Source: an uncultured Candidatus Actinomarina sp.
GTDB taxonomy: Bacteria; Actinomycetota; Acidimicrobiia; Actinomarinales; Actinomarinaceae
Assembly (NCBI GenBank): GCA_902593795.1
Contig: CACJJR010000002.1
Span: 1-64,000, forward strand
Reading direction: 5' to 3'
DNA: 64,000 bases
The position numbers and the translations under genes were made by a program. Every line of letters starts with the position of its first letter. Position 1 is the stretch's first letter. This document shows positions 21,182 to 29,653 of this stretch, piece after piece. The notes under the pieces are model-generated. The model saw only the letters and a list, made by a program, of their open reading frames with translations, made no database searches and was not told where the DNA came from.

Positions 21182-21253
21182 TCGGGGATGGTGTAATTGG
21201 CAACACAATGGGTTCTGGTCCCATCGTTGAGGGTTCAAGTCCTTCTCCCCGAG
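21182..21253 (+). tRNA. tRNA-Gln (anticodon CUG)
   Basis: 72-base cloverleaf. The acceptor TCGGGGA pairs with TCCCCGA, the anticodon stem is ATGGG/CCCAT, the loop TTCTGGT gives CTG, the T-loop is TTCAAGT and the discriminator is G. CCA is not encoded. It decodes CAG. A UUG isoacceptor for CAA must exist elsewhere. It lies between two tRNA-Glu genes, which fits charging by a shared GltX and conversion by GatCAB. Confidence 0.95.
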
Positions 21254-21257
21254 CAGA

Positions 21258-21330
21258 GGCCCCGTCGTCCAGAGGCCTAGGACGCTGCCCTCTCAAGGCA
21301 GAAACGCCGGTTCAAATCCGGTCGGGGCTG
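21258..21330 (+). tRNA. tRNA-Glu (anticodon CUC)
   Basis: 73-base cloverleaf nearly identical to the gene at 21102 outside the anticodon arm. The acceptor is GGCCCCG/CGGGGCT, the anticodon stem CTGCC/GGCAG is fully paired, the loop CTCTCAA gives CTC, and the T-loop is TTCAAAT. It decodes GAG. Only four bases separate it from tRNA-Gln, so the three tRNAs are surely one transcript. Its last base abuts the stop codon of the convergent cofC gene. Confidence 0.95.
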
Positions 21331-21936
21331 CTAAGCATTTAGCTTTCTAAACCATCTTGGTTGGTTTTGTATAAATTTTTTATAATCTTCTTCATCATCA
21401 AGTTCAAAAGTAAATTCAGTACTAAAAATCTGTTTATAAGCATATTTCTTATCTATTAGAAATTCAATATGTTTATTAAAACTATTTTTTCCAAAAAGAA
21501 ATTTGTTAAAACTTAAAGTTCCAGCAATAAACGGAGTTCCATTATCTTTACTTTGTGCAATTATTATTTCATTTTCATTTATTTCTGCACTAATTGTATT
21601 TGCAAAATGTTTTGTCATATACGGTAAATCTGCGTGGCAAATAATCCATCCATCATAATTACTAAATAATTTTGAAAATTCAATTACTTCTTTGTTTAAA
21701 CCAGAAGAGTTAGATTTAAAAATTTTAACATTTAAATTCTTTGCTAAAATTTCTACTTCATTATCTGTTGATATTAAATATGTTTCATGGTCATTATTCT
21801 TGAAAGACTGAACAATATTTCGTATTAATTCTTTCTGAGTATGGATTCTTTCCTCTTGTGTGAGAATTTCAGACAATCTAGACATAGGGTTTTCAAGGTT
21901 TTTTATTGGAATTCCTATGATTTTTTTTCTATTCAT
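21331..21936 (-). CDS. cofC: 2-phospholactate guanylyltransferase-like protein (F420 biosynthesis)
   Basis: 201 residues of the nucleotidyltransferase fold. The opening IGIPIKNLENPMSRLSEIL matches the P-loop-like start of CofC/FbiD (VPVK...KSRL), and ICHADLPYMT is the metal/nucleotide-binding Asp motif. In actinobacteria this enzyme makes the phosphoenolpyruvyl or lactyl guanosine diphosphate precursor of coenzyme F420. An F420-type PPOX protein is encoded at 54829, which supports use of the cofactor. Homology is fairly remote, so MobA-like function remains possible. Confidence 0.72.
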   Translation of the reverse strand: MNRKKIIGIPIKNLENPMSRLSEILTQEERIHTQKELIRNIVQSFKNNDHETYLISTDNEVEILAKNLNVKIFKSNSSGLNKEVIEFSKLFSNYDGWIICHADLPYMTKHFANTISAEINENEIIIAQSKDNGTPFIAGTLSFNKFLFGKNSFNKHIEFLIDKKYAYKQIFSTEFTFELDDEEDYKKFIQNQPRWFRKLNA

Positions 21937-21980
21937 ATACTTAAATTTGTTATACCATGCTATTAAAGTATTTAATCAAT

Positions 21981-23375
21981 ATGGATAGAAAAACAAAAAT
22001 AATTGCAACTGTAGGGCCAAGCCTTTCAAGTAAAGCCAAAATTAATAGCATTATAGATTCTGGCGTAAATGTGCTCAGAATCAATTTCTCTCACGGAACA
22101 CTAGAAGATCATGAAAATGTAATTAAATGGGCACGCAACTCCAAAAAACCAGTTGCAGTAATGCAAGACATTCAAGGACCCAAAATAAGAACTGGAAAAT
22201 CTTCTGACAATACCATCTTAGAAAAAAGTAAAAATGTAGATTTAACTAATACGGCTATAGAGTCGAATAAAGAGACAGTGTTTATTGACTATGACCATTT
22301 ATTAAGAGATGTAAACGTTGAAGATAGGGTATTCATTGATGATGGTCAGATAGTTTTAAAAATAGTAAAAAAGAAAAAAGATAAATTAACTGCACTAGTT
22401 CTTATAGGGGGAGAGCTTAGAGACAATCAAGGTGTTGCGTTTCCAGACTCAAACCTTTCTGTCTCAGCAATAACTGAAAAAGACAAAGAACATCTTGAGT
22501 TTGGCACAAAACACGATGTAGATTTTGTTGCTGTTTCATTCGTCAGGAACGCTAGTGATATAAAGACAGTAAGAGATCTAGTACCTAATGATATTAAAGT
22601 AATTGCAAAAATCGAATTAAAAGCTGCATTAGACAACATCGCAGAAATTTTAGATGTAGCCGATGGAGTAATGGTAGCTAGGGGAGATTTAGGAGTTCAA
22701 CTTCCATTGGAGCAAGTACCATTTGTACAAAAACAAATATTAGATGCTGCAAACAAAAAAGGTAAGATATCGATAACAGCAACTGAGATGTTGCAGTCGA
22801 TGAAATCTTCATACAGACCGACAAGAGCCGAAGTTACTGATATTACCAATGCAATACTGGAAGGTTCAGATGCCGTAATGTTATCTGCTGAAACATCTAT
22901 AGGAGATAATCCAAATAGAGTTGTGGAGGTTATGTCATTAATTTGTAAAGAAACTGATTCGAAGAATGACACTTCTTCACTTCTATCAAAGGAGAATACT
23001 TCCGAAGACTCAACAGCTACACTTGCAAGAGCAGCAGTCCAAGTAGCAAACGAAATACAAGCAAAAGCCATTGTTGCTTTTACTGAAACTGGTAGAACTC
23101 CGTTATTAATTTCAAACTTTAGACCTCAAGCAGAGATTATTACATTTTCAACTAAGAAAAAAACTTTGAATCAAATGAATTTACTTTGGGGTGTAGTCCA
23201 ATATCCAATGGAACGAAAGGAGCATTTTTCAGAGATGTTGAAATCAGCGAATGACTTCTTAATTACTGAAAAAAAATACAATAAAGATGATAAAGTAGTT
23301 GTTGTTGCTGGAACACCACCAAATGTTGAGGCTGCTACGAATTTGATAAGAGTACTTAAAATTGGAGAACTGTAA
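21981..23375 (+). CDS. pyk: Pyruvate kinase
   Basis: Last step of glycolysis, PEP + ADP to pyruvate + ATP. 464 residues from the ATG at 21981. KIIATVGPSL opens the barrel, INFSHGT supplies the substrate Arg/Asn region, and VMVARGDLGVQ and TATEMLQSM are the active-site motifs. The C-terminal allosteric domain begins near residue 340. An in-frame ATG at 21957 would add eight residues and is less typical. It is divergent from cofC. The stop overlaps the next ATG as TAATG. Confidence 0.95.
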   Translation: MDRKTKIIATVGPSLSSKAKINSIIDSGVNVLRINFSHGTLEDHENVIKWARNSKKPVAVMQDIQGPKIRTGKSSDNTILEKSKNVDLTNTAIESNKETVFIDYDHLLRDVNVEDRVFIDDGQIVLKIVKKKKDKLTALVLIGGELRDNQGVAFPDSNLSVSAITEKDKEHLEFGTKHDVDFVAVSFVRNASDIKTVRDLVPNDIKVIAKIELKAALDNIAEILDVADGVMVARGDLGVQLPLEQVPFVQKQILDAANKKGKISITATEMLQSMKSSYRPTRAEVTDITNAILEGSDAVMLSAETSIGDNPNRVVEVMSLICKETDSKNDTSSLLSKENTSEDSTATLARAAVQVANEIQAKAIVAFTETGRTPLLISNFRPQAEIITFSTKKKTLNQMNLLWGVVQYPMERKEHFSEMLKSANDFLITEKKYNKDDKVVVVAGTPPNVEAATNLIRVLKIGEL

Positions 23376-23674
23376 TGGGTCAACTTATTGAGGTTAAAAC
23401 TACAAAGCTGAATAAAACAATAATTTTCGATCTTAATAGATCTGTTTCAGGTCAGGAAGGCATGACGTTTCATAACATTTCTGAAGCCTCATTAATCCCT
23501 GATGTAAGTGGACAACTAGCTCTTAAATTGTTTCAAGAGACCAATGACGTAGACACTATTTTTATTCAATCAAATGTTGTTACAGTAAATTTTAATAGAA
23601 ATCTGGGTTCTGATATATCTGAAGTAGAAAAAACAATAGAAAACTTTTTTGTTTTTTATGGTGAGGAAGAATGA
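23375..23674 (+). CDS. Stand-alone Nfu N-terminal-like domain protein
   Basis: 99 residues resembling the Nfu_N domain that normally precedes the cluster-binding domain in Nfu scaffolds. The matching pattern is IPDVSGQLALKLFQ (loop and helix), then a VDTIFIQSNVVTVNF strand pair, then a final helix ending EKTIENFFVFYG. No cysteine is present. Overlaps on both sides (TAATG with pyk, 4 bases with the epimerase gene) indicate an operon. Assignment rests on pattern similarity and is moderate. Confidence 0.6.
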   Translation: MGQLIEVKTTKLNKTIIFDLNRSVSGQEGMTFHNISEASLIPDVSGQLALKLFQETNDVDTIFIQSNVVTVNFNRNLGSDISEVEKTIENFFVFYGEEE

Positions 23675-24609
23675 AAGTTGGAGTAACTGGAGCATCTGGT
23701 TTTATTGGAAGACATTTAGTCAGTGCCTTGAGTGAATCTGAACATGAAGTATTCAAATTTGTAAGAAGAGAGCCAAAAGGTGATAATGAAATTTACTGGA
23801 AACCATCTAAACAGGAAATTGATCAAGAAAAATTTGAAAGTTTAGACGCAATTATTCATCTTGCTGGAGAAAGCATTGCACCAAAAGACATTCTCGGTTT
23901 TTTACCTCTAGCTGGAGGTAGGTGGAGTAAAGAAAGAAAATCCAGAATTTACTGGTCTAGAAAGTGGGCATCAGAAACTTTTATAAAGGCATTTAAATCT
24001 TCAGAAAATCACCCGAAAGTTTTTATAACTGCCTCCGGCAACGATGTATATGGAGACCATGGTGATGAAGTTGTTACAGAAGAAACTCCTTACAACAGGG
24101 GTCAATACTTACAATTAGTTGTTGAAGAAGCATGGGAAGGACCCTTAGATGAAATACAAAAATTAGGTGTCAGAATTGTTAAGTGTCGAGCGGGCATTGT
24201 TTTAGGCAGGGGAAATGTTGCAACACAAATTTTTACTTTAATTTCTAAATTGAACCTCTCTGGGCCAATTGGTAAAGGAGATCAATACTTTTCTTGGATT
24301 TCTGTAGGAGATCTTGTATCAGCTTATATTTTTTGTTTAGAAAATTCAAATGTCTACGGGCCTGTAAACTGCACAGCACCAGAGCCATTACAACAAAAAG
24401 AATTTGCAAGAATAATTGCAAAAATCATGAACAAGAAGTATTTTGCACCCCCATTACCACCAGTAATTATGAGATTAGCTGTTGGATGGGAATTAGGTGA
24501 ACAGCTAGGATTAAATAGTATAAGGGCAATTCCAAAAAAATTGCTAAAAGAAGGATTTGAATTTCAAAATACTACATTGGAAACTATGAAAGAAGAATTT
24601 ACAAAATGA
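23671..24609 (+). CDS. TIGR01777-type NAD-dependent epimerase/dehydratase (SDR39U1-like)
   Basis: 312-residue atypical extended SDR. It has GVTGASGFIGRHLV at the N terminus for NAD(P) binding, IIHLAGESIA near residue 70, TASGNDVYGDHG in the catalytic region, and the family-specific C terminus with PPLPPVIMRLAVG and GFEFQ. Homologues are often mislabelled cell-division inhibitor SulA; the real substrate is unknown. It is translationally coupled to the genes before and after it. Confidence 0.88.
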   Translation: MKVGVTGASGFIGRHLVSALSESEHEVFKFVRREPKGDNEIYWKPSKQEIDQEKFESLDAIIHLAGESIAPKDILGFLPLAGGRWSKERKSRIYWSRKWASETFIKAFKSSENHPKVFITASGNDVYGDHGDEVVTEETPYNRGQYLQLVVEEAWEGPLDEIQKLGVRIVKCRAGIVLGRGNVATQIFTLISKLNLSGPIGKGDQYFSWISVGDLVSAYIFCLENSNVYGPVNCTAPEPLQQKEFARIIAKIMNKKYFAPPLPPVIMRLAVGWELGEQLGLNSIRAIPKKLLKEGFEFQNTTLETMKEEFTK

Positions 24610-24950
24610 GTAGTTATGAAGACAGAATGGCAGAGAAATATAATTTTCTTAAAAAAGACGAGTCAGAAAATAATGTTCAAAAAGAGGAAGTCAGCTCTGA
24701 AGATAAAATTACAAATGATGTAGTTCCTGATGAAAACCAAGAAAAAGATAGCCTTTTGGTTCCACTGGATGCATGGAATACTGTATTGAATCAATTAGGT
24801 AATTTACATGAATCAAGTCAGTTAATGGCAGAAGCAAGAGAAAGAGCAGCTAAAGCTGAAGCCGAAGCGGATTTCCTTAGAGAAAAACTTAAAAATACAA
24901 GACAACAATTAGATGATGCACAGAAGAAAAAAAGGTTTTTCTTCTTTTAA
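24606..24950 (+). CDS. Small acidic coiled-coil protein, function unknown
   Basis: 114 residues: an acidic disordered N-terminal half, then LVPLDAWNTVLNQLGNLHE followed by a heptad-rich helix (ARERAAKAEAEADFLREKL) and a basic tail that ends in KKKRFFFF. The DAWN..LGNLHE plus coiled-coil block resembles a C-terminal module I have seen in actinobacterial proteins with DNA-binding N termini; here no such domain is present. The aromatic tetrad could be a membrane or protein docking tail. It overlaps the upstream gene by 4 bases, and its stop interlocks with the convergent MFS gene. Confidence 0.65.
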   Translation: MSSYEDRMAEKYNFLKKDESENNVQKEEVSSEDKITNDVVPDENQEKDSLLVPLDAWNTVLNQLGNLHESSQLMAEARERAAKAEAEADFLREKLKNTRQQLDDAQKKKRFFFF

Positions 24951-26161
24951 TTTCTAACGTTATCAGAAACCCCATGAATTATGTAGTAGGAGATAGCTAG
25001 AAGTAAAATTAAAGATCCCATAGCAACATTCCTCCCCAAATCTAAGCTATTTACTATCAAGCCCCATAAAATTGGTCCTAGAATAGTTGCAAATCTTCCA
25101 ACAGTTGAATAAAGGCCATAGAATTCTCCGAGATGTTTTTCAGGTGAAAGTCTTGTCATAAAAACTCTATCAACTGCAAAAATGCCACCAATATTGAAAC
25201 CACCTAAAACACCGGTAACATATATTAACCACAATTGGTTAAACTCTGTGGCGATTATCGCAAGTGAGAGTGAAATCATCCAACAAGTAATACTTATTAA
25301 TATTAATTTTCTTGGACCGTATAAATCTGCTGCTTTTCCAAAAATATAACCACCTATTATGGAAACAACAATAGCAAGTGCCAATATACTTTGACTATCT
25401 GCTGGGGTTAAGCCAACTTCTTCAACTAAGTAAACAGCTAATAAGCCACTTATAAGAGTATTAATCGCATCTGCATAAAAAAATCTTCCAACTAAAAATC
25501 TAGTAAGACCTTCATACTGTCTAGAGTGTTTCCATGAATTTATCACAATACTTAATGAATTTAGAATATTTATTTTTATTTTTTTATCTGTAGTTATCCT
25601 CTCTTCAATAAAGAAAAATGCAGGTAAAGAAAAGAGCAAAAACAAAATCGCAACTGATTTAAAAATTTCAATATAGCTATAACCCATATTTTGTAATAGT
25701 GTTGCTACACCAAATCCAATCAGTGACCCGGTATATCCAAAAGCAACACCAAGACCAGATATCTTTCCTCTATTTTCTTCATTACTAACTGATACAAGCA
25801 GCGCATCATAGACTACAGAGCCTAAGTTAAATCCAATTAATGAAAATATGAATAACAATACAGATGTCTCAACTGAGAATGTTCCAAGTAAAAAAGTAGA
25901 AATAATACAAATAAGAGTCATGAGGAGAAGAATTTTCTTTTTCCCTTGTGAACTGTCTGATTTTCTTCCTATCCATGGTCCTAAGATTGCCACAATTACC
26001 ATAGCTGTAGAGGTTGCAAGGCCTAATTGTTGATCAGTCCACCCTTTTTCACTCACTAACCAAACAGAAAAATATAAGCCAGGAATAATAAATGCATATA
26101 CTGTATTTGCTAAATCGAATAAGAGCCAAGAAAAAAGACTTTTTTTATTTACTTCATTCAT
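24947..26161 (-). CDS. MFS transporter, UMF1/Atg22-like (copy 1)
   Basis: 404 residues with about 12 transmembrane segments. The N-terminal FSWLLFDLANTVYAFIIPGLYFSVW is the signature of the UMF1/Atg22-like branch, and a cytoplasmic loop around residues 190-210 separates the two halves. Family members have been linked to amino-acid or drug efflux, but the substrate here is unknown. It overlaps the end of the aminotransferase gene at 26154 by 8 bases, so the pair is cotranscribed, which makes an amino-acid-related substrate possible (inference). Confidence 0.85.
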   Translation of the reverse strand: MNEVNKKSLFSWLLFDLANTVYAFIIPGLYFSVWLVSEKGWTDQQLGLATSTAMVIVAILGPWIGRKSDSSQGKKKILLLMTLICIISTFLLGTFSVETSVLLFIFSLIGFNLGSVVYDALLVSVSNEENRGKISGLGVAFGYTGSLIGFGVATLLQNMGYSYIEIFKSVAILFLLFSLPAFFFIEERITTDKKIKINILNSLSIVINSWKHSRQYEGLTRFLVGRFFYADAINTLISGLLAVYLVEEVGLTPADSQSILALAIVVSIIGGYIFGKAADLYGPRKLILISITCWMISLSLAIIATEFNQLWLIYVTGVLGGFNIGGIFAVDRVFMTRLSPEKHLGEFYGLYSTVGRFATILGPILWGLIVNSLDLGRNVAMGSLILLLAISYYIIHGVSDNVRN

Positions 26162-27341
26162 TTAAATTATCTATAGCTTCATTTAGACGACTTAGTCCAG
26201 TATTAAGATCTTCATCGCTTAAAGCATATGATAATCTCATAAACCCAGGACTTCCAAAAACTTCTCCTGGAACAAATGCTATAAAATAATTTTCAAGAAG
26301 CCAGTCACACAACTCTTCTGATGAATTTATTCCATTATTTCCTGAGCAGTAATGACTAACATCTACAAATAAATAAAAAGCGCCCGTACTATCAACTACA
26401 TCTAAATTTGAAATTGAATTAATTTTTTCCGTAGCAAATAAACGCCTTCGATTGAATGCAATTTTCATTTCATTTGTTACATTTAGACCGTTTAAAAGTG
26501 CAGATTCAGCAGCTAATTGCGATACATTTGAGACATTAGATGTAGCTTGTGATTGTATTTTTTTTCCTAACCCAATGACTTTGTCATTACCAATTAACCA
26601 ACCTACGCGCCAACCAGTCATTGAGTAAGCTTTAGATACACCATTTACAATAATTGTATTCTTTAATTCAGGATCATAAATAGCTGGTGATGGAGATGTC
26701 TCACCTTCGTATACCAAATGCTCGTAAAGCTCGTCAGAAAGAATCCATAAATCATTTTTGAAAACCCACTCATAGATTTCTTCAGCTTCTTCTTTTGTGT
26801 AAACAACACCTGTTGGATTTGATGGAGAGCACCAAACTAACATTTTTGTATTACTATTTTTTGCATTTTCTAAAAGATCTACAGTAACTTTAAAATTATT
26901 ATCTTTTTCAGTTTCAATGAATACGGGATTACCACCGGCTATTTTTACTGCTTCAGGATATGTAGTCCAGTAAGGAGCTGGTATTAATACTTCATCACCG
27001 TCATCTAGTATCGATAGGAATGCAGTAAGTATTGATTGTTTTCCACCATTTGAAACAATTACATTATTAGGTTTGATTTCAAAACCAGAGTATTCTTTTG
27101 AAGTTTTTGCAATTATCTCTCTAAGAGATTCAAGTCCGGCTGCAGGTGAATATTTGTGATTTTTAGGATCAGAAGCAGCATTTATTGCAGCGTTTACCAC
27201 GTGGTCGGGTGAAGGGAAGTCAGGCTCTCCTGCTCCAAACCCAATTACAGGTTTGCCTTGGGATTTTAACTCTCTAGATTTATTGGAAATAGCCATAGTT
27301 CCAGAAGGTTTTATTAATTTATCTAATTTAGAAATATCCAT
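26154..27341 (-). CDS. Aspartate-type aminotransferase (class I)
   Basis: 395-residue fold-type I PLP transaminase of the AspC/PatA subgroup. It has GFGAGEPDFPSPDHV near residue 34, WCSPSNPTG, the PLP lysine in NGVSKAYSMTGWRVGW and the C-terminal MRLSYALS with the carboxylate-binding Arg. It probably interconverts aspartate and oxaloacetate; aromatic or prephenate activity cannot be excluded. The start is taken at the ATG two codons after an in-frame TTG. The downstream MFS gene overlaps by 8 bases. Confidence 0.92.
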   Translation of the reverse strand: MDISKLDKLIKPSGTMAISNKSRELKSQGKPVIGFGAGEPDFPSPDHVVNAAINAASDPKNHKYSPAAGLESLREIIAKTSKEYSGFEIKPNNVIVSNGGKQSILTAFLSILDDGDEVLIPAPYWTTYPEAVKIAGGNPVFIETEKDNNFKVTVDLLENAKNSNTKMLVWCSPSNPTGVVYTKEEAEEIYEWVFKNDLWILSDELYEHLVYEGETSPSPAIYDPELKNTIIVNGVSKAYSMTGWRVGWLIGNDKVIGLGKKIQSQATSNVSNVSQLAAESALLNGLNVTNEMKIAFNRRRLFATEKINSISNLDVVDSTGAFYLFVDVSHYCSGNNGINSSEELCDWLLENYFIAFVPGEVFGSPGFMRLSYALSDEDLNTGLSRLNEAIDNLNE

Positions 27342-27390
27342 AACCAAACTATATTAATAAAGTTATCTATTAAATATGTTTCATAAATAT

Positions 27391-27396
27391 TAAACT
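27391..27396 (+). promoter_or_regulatory. Possible -10 hexamer TAAACT for a leaderless folD mRNA
   Basis: TAAACT ends 7 bases before the folD ATG at 27404 and no Shine-Dalgarno sequence lies between, which is the spacing expected if transcription starts at the start codon. Confidence 0.4.
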
Positions 27397-27403
27397 AGTA
27401 AAA

Positions 27404-28243
27404 ATGGAACAAATACTATACGGTGCTCCTGTAGCAGAACAACTTGATAAAATAAGTGAAAATATATTTCGTGAGTACACTAATAACGACAAAAAACCAC
27501 ATTTAACAGCTATTACAGTTGGTGAAAACCCAGCTTCATTATTATATGTTTCACGTAAACAAGAAAAGGCAATAAAACTGGGTGTTGAGTTTAACTGGAT
27601 AAAACTAGATGCTGAAACTACTCAAAATAAATTAGATGAAGTAATTTCTGCTGAAGCAAAAGTTACTGATGGTATAATTATTCAGCTACCGCTTCCTAAT
27701 CATTTAAATCCTGAAGAAGCAATCAACTGCATTCCACATGAAGTAGATGTTGATGGTCTTACTTCATACAATCTGGGCAGCTTGTTTTCAGGAACATATA
27801 AATTAATCCCAGCTACCTCTTTAGCTGTTTTAGAATTATTAAACTTTTACAAAATTAAAACAGAAGATAAAAATATAGTAATTGCAGGCAGATCAAGACT
27901 TGTCTCAGCCCCCTTAGCAAAGATTTTGTCTTCCAAAAGCTATAATGGGAATGTTTCTGTAATTCACAGCAAGACATCAAATCAAAAATTATTTACAAAA
28001 CAAGCAGATATTTTTATTTCTGCAATTGGCACAGCTAAAATATACGACCATTCTTTTTTTAAAGAGGGTTCAACAATAATTGATATTGGCATTTCTTCAG
28101 TGGATGGCAAAACATATGGCGATATAGATACTGATAAAATAGGAGATCTTGTCAGCTATAGATCACCTTTTCCTGGTGGAGTTGGACCAATAACTGTATC
28201 AGCTTTGTTTTTTAATTTATCAAGACTAGTTAATTCTAACTAG
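27404..28243 (+). CDS. folD: Methylenetetrahydrofolate dehydrogenase/cyclohydrolase
   Basis: Bifunctional C1-folate enzyme of 279 residues. Visible motifs are PASLLYVSRKQEKA with the catalytic lysine (YxxxK), IIQLPLPNHLN, DVDGLT, VIAGRSRLVSAPLA for NADP and the C-terminal PFPGGVGPITVS. It supplies 10-formyl-THF for purines and 5,10-methylene-THF. GRSRLVSAP departs slightly from the common GRSxIVGxP. It is convergent with the MFS gene at 28236, overlapping by 8 bases. Confidence 0.95.
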   Translation: MEQILYGAPVAEQLDKISENIFREYTNNDKKPHLTAITVGENPASLLYVSRKQEKAIKLGVEFNWIKLDAETTQNKLDEVISAEAKVTDGIIIQLPLPNHLNPEEAINCIPHEVDVDGLTSYNLGSLFSGTYKLIPATSLAVLELLNFYKIKTEDKNIVIAGRSRLVSAPLAKILSSKSYNGNVSVIHSKTSNQKLFTKQADIFISAIGTAKIYDHSFFKEGSTIIDIGISSVDGKTYGDIDTDKIGDLVSYRSPFPGGVGPITVSALFFNLSRLVNSN

Positions 28244-29540
28244 CTGCCCATTCCTCTTCGCTTATTCTTTTATCCATATCAACTGTTCTTAAAAGAAGTG
28301 CACCGATTAAGAAAAAAGACGTAATCACGGGAAGTGAAAGTCTTGGATTGCCAGTTGAAGCACTGACGTAGGCATAAATTAGTGGACCCCATATGGCAGA
28401 AAATCTAGAGAGGACTGAAAAGAATCCCATGAACTCTCCTTCAGCACCCTTAGGCAACATAGCAGCATAAACGCTTCTACTTACTGATTGAAGTCCACCC
28501 ATACCCATCGCAGTGACGATACCCATTACAATAACTGGGATTAATTGTTTTTCTGGAACAAAGTAAGCAGCATTTCCGACCAAGAACAACAAAAACATTG
28601 TGTAATACAATACATTTTTTTGTCCTATTTTTGTTGCAAGCCTGCCTGCCAATTTTGCACCAAAGTAGGCGACAAATTGGACAACTAAAAATACAATAAG
28701 TACTTGAGTTTGATCTAAAAGTAATACCTCCGTAAAAAATGCTGCCGACATATTAATTAATGTTTGTAAACCATCCCAGAAAAAGATGTATGCGACTAAA
28801 AAATACATTAAGAAAGGAAATTTCCTTATTTTTTTCAAAGTTTTGAAATTCCTACTGTAAGCACTTGCTAAAGAGCTATTTCCAGAATCTGATTTCGTTT
28901 CAACAATATTCATTCTAGAAAAGCTAAATACTGAGAATATAAACCACCATAAACCAGCAAGAGAAATTGCAATCCTTGATGCTAATGCAGTATCTATTCC
29001 AAGAAGATCAGGACCAAAAAGAATTATTACAAAAGACATTATTAGTTGTGTCCCACCACCTAAGTATCCAAGAGCATACCCTCTTGCAGAAACGGCATCA
29101 ATAGTATCATCAGTTGTTATATCTTTTAGAACGCTATCGTAAAAAACATTTGATCCTGTTGCACCAAACTGAGCTAAGAAGTAAATGACTAAAGTAAATA
29201 TAACATCACCGGATGTCGCAAAATAAAATGAAGATGCAAATACAGCACCTCCATAAGCAAAAACTTTAAAGAATTTCATTCTGTTGCCAGACATATCACC
29301 AATTGCACCAATTGTTGGCATTATTAAGAAAAATATAAACAAAGCTGAACCAATAGCAAATCCCCAAACTTCAGCACCTGTATATATGCTTCCCCTAAAT
29401 TCAAAGCCCTCTTCAGGTACAACAACGCTTACAAAGTAGACTGGTAATACTGCTCCTAATGTAGTTGTTTCATAAGCTGATTTGGCCCAGTCATACATAG
29501 ACCATCCAAATATCGTCCTTTTGTTATTTTTTTCGTTCAT
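28236..29540 (-). CDS. MFS transporter, UMF1/Atg22-like (copy 2)
   Basis: 434-residue, roughly 12-helix transporter opening with IFGWSMYDWAKSAYETTTLGAVLPVYF, the defining N terminus of the UMF1 family. A charged cytoplasmic loop lies near residues 210-235. It is the second member of this family within 5 kb, though the two are clearly divergent in sequence. The start codon is preceded by a strong purine-rich site (AAGGGGGAT), unlike most genes here. It is divergent from ychF. Substrate unknown. Confidence 0.87.
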   Translation of the reverse strand: MNEKNNKRTIFGWSMYDWAKSAYETTTLGAVLPVYFVSVVVPEEGFEFRGSIYTGAEVWGFAIGSALFIFFLIMPTIGAIGDMSGNRMKFFKVFAYGGAVFASSFYFATSGDVIFTLVIYFLAQFGATGSNVFYDSVLKDITTDDTIDAVSARGYALGYLGGGTQLIMSFVIILFGPDLLGIDTALASRIAISLAGLWWFIFSVFSFSRMNIVETKSDSGNSSLASAYSRNFKTLKKIRKFPFLMYFLVAYIFFWDGLQTLINMSAAFFTEVLLLDQTQVLIVFLVVQFVAYFGAKLAGRLATKIGQKNVLYYTMFLLFLVGNAAYFVPEKQLIPVIVMGIVTAMGMGGLQSVSRSVYAAMLPKGAEGEFMGFFSVLSRFSAIWGPLIYAYVSASTGNPRLSLPVITSFFLIGALLLRTVDMDKRISEEEWAAS

Positions 29541-29653
29541 AATCCCCCTTAACTAAAACTTTAATCAAAATAATCGTCCAATGAGGTTTAGAAATGTAAA
29601 TTTAAATGATTTCAACACTATATTTAATATGTCTTTAGATAATAAGGAAATTT

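Noticed and set aside
21102-21330. A direct repeat of about 29 bases (starting GGCCCCGTCGTCC) at 21102 and 21258, resembling attachment-site repeats
   Set aside because: Both copies are the 5' halves of two tRNA-Glu genes. The interval holds only tRNA-Gln and no integrase, so this is tRNA paralogy.
23671-24609. Cell-division inhibitor SulA
   Set aside because: That label is a historical misannotation for TIGR01777-type SDR epimerases; the protein has an NAD-binding Rossmann fold and no SulA features.
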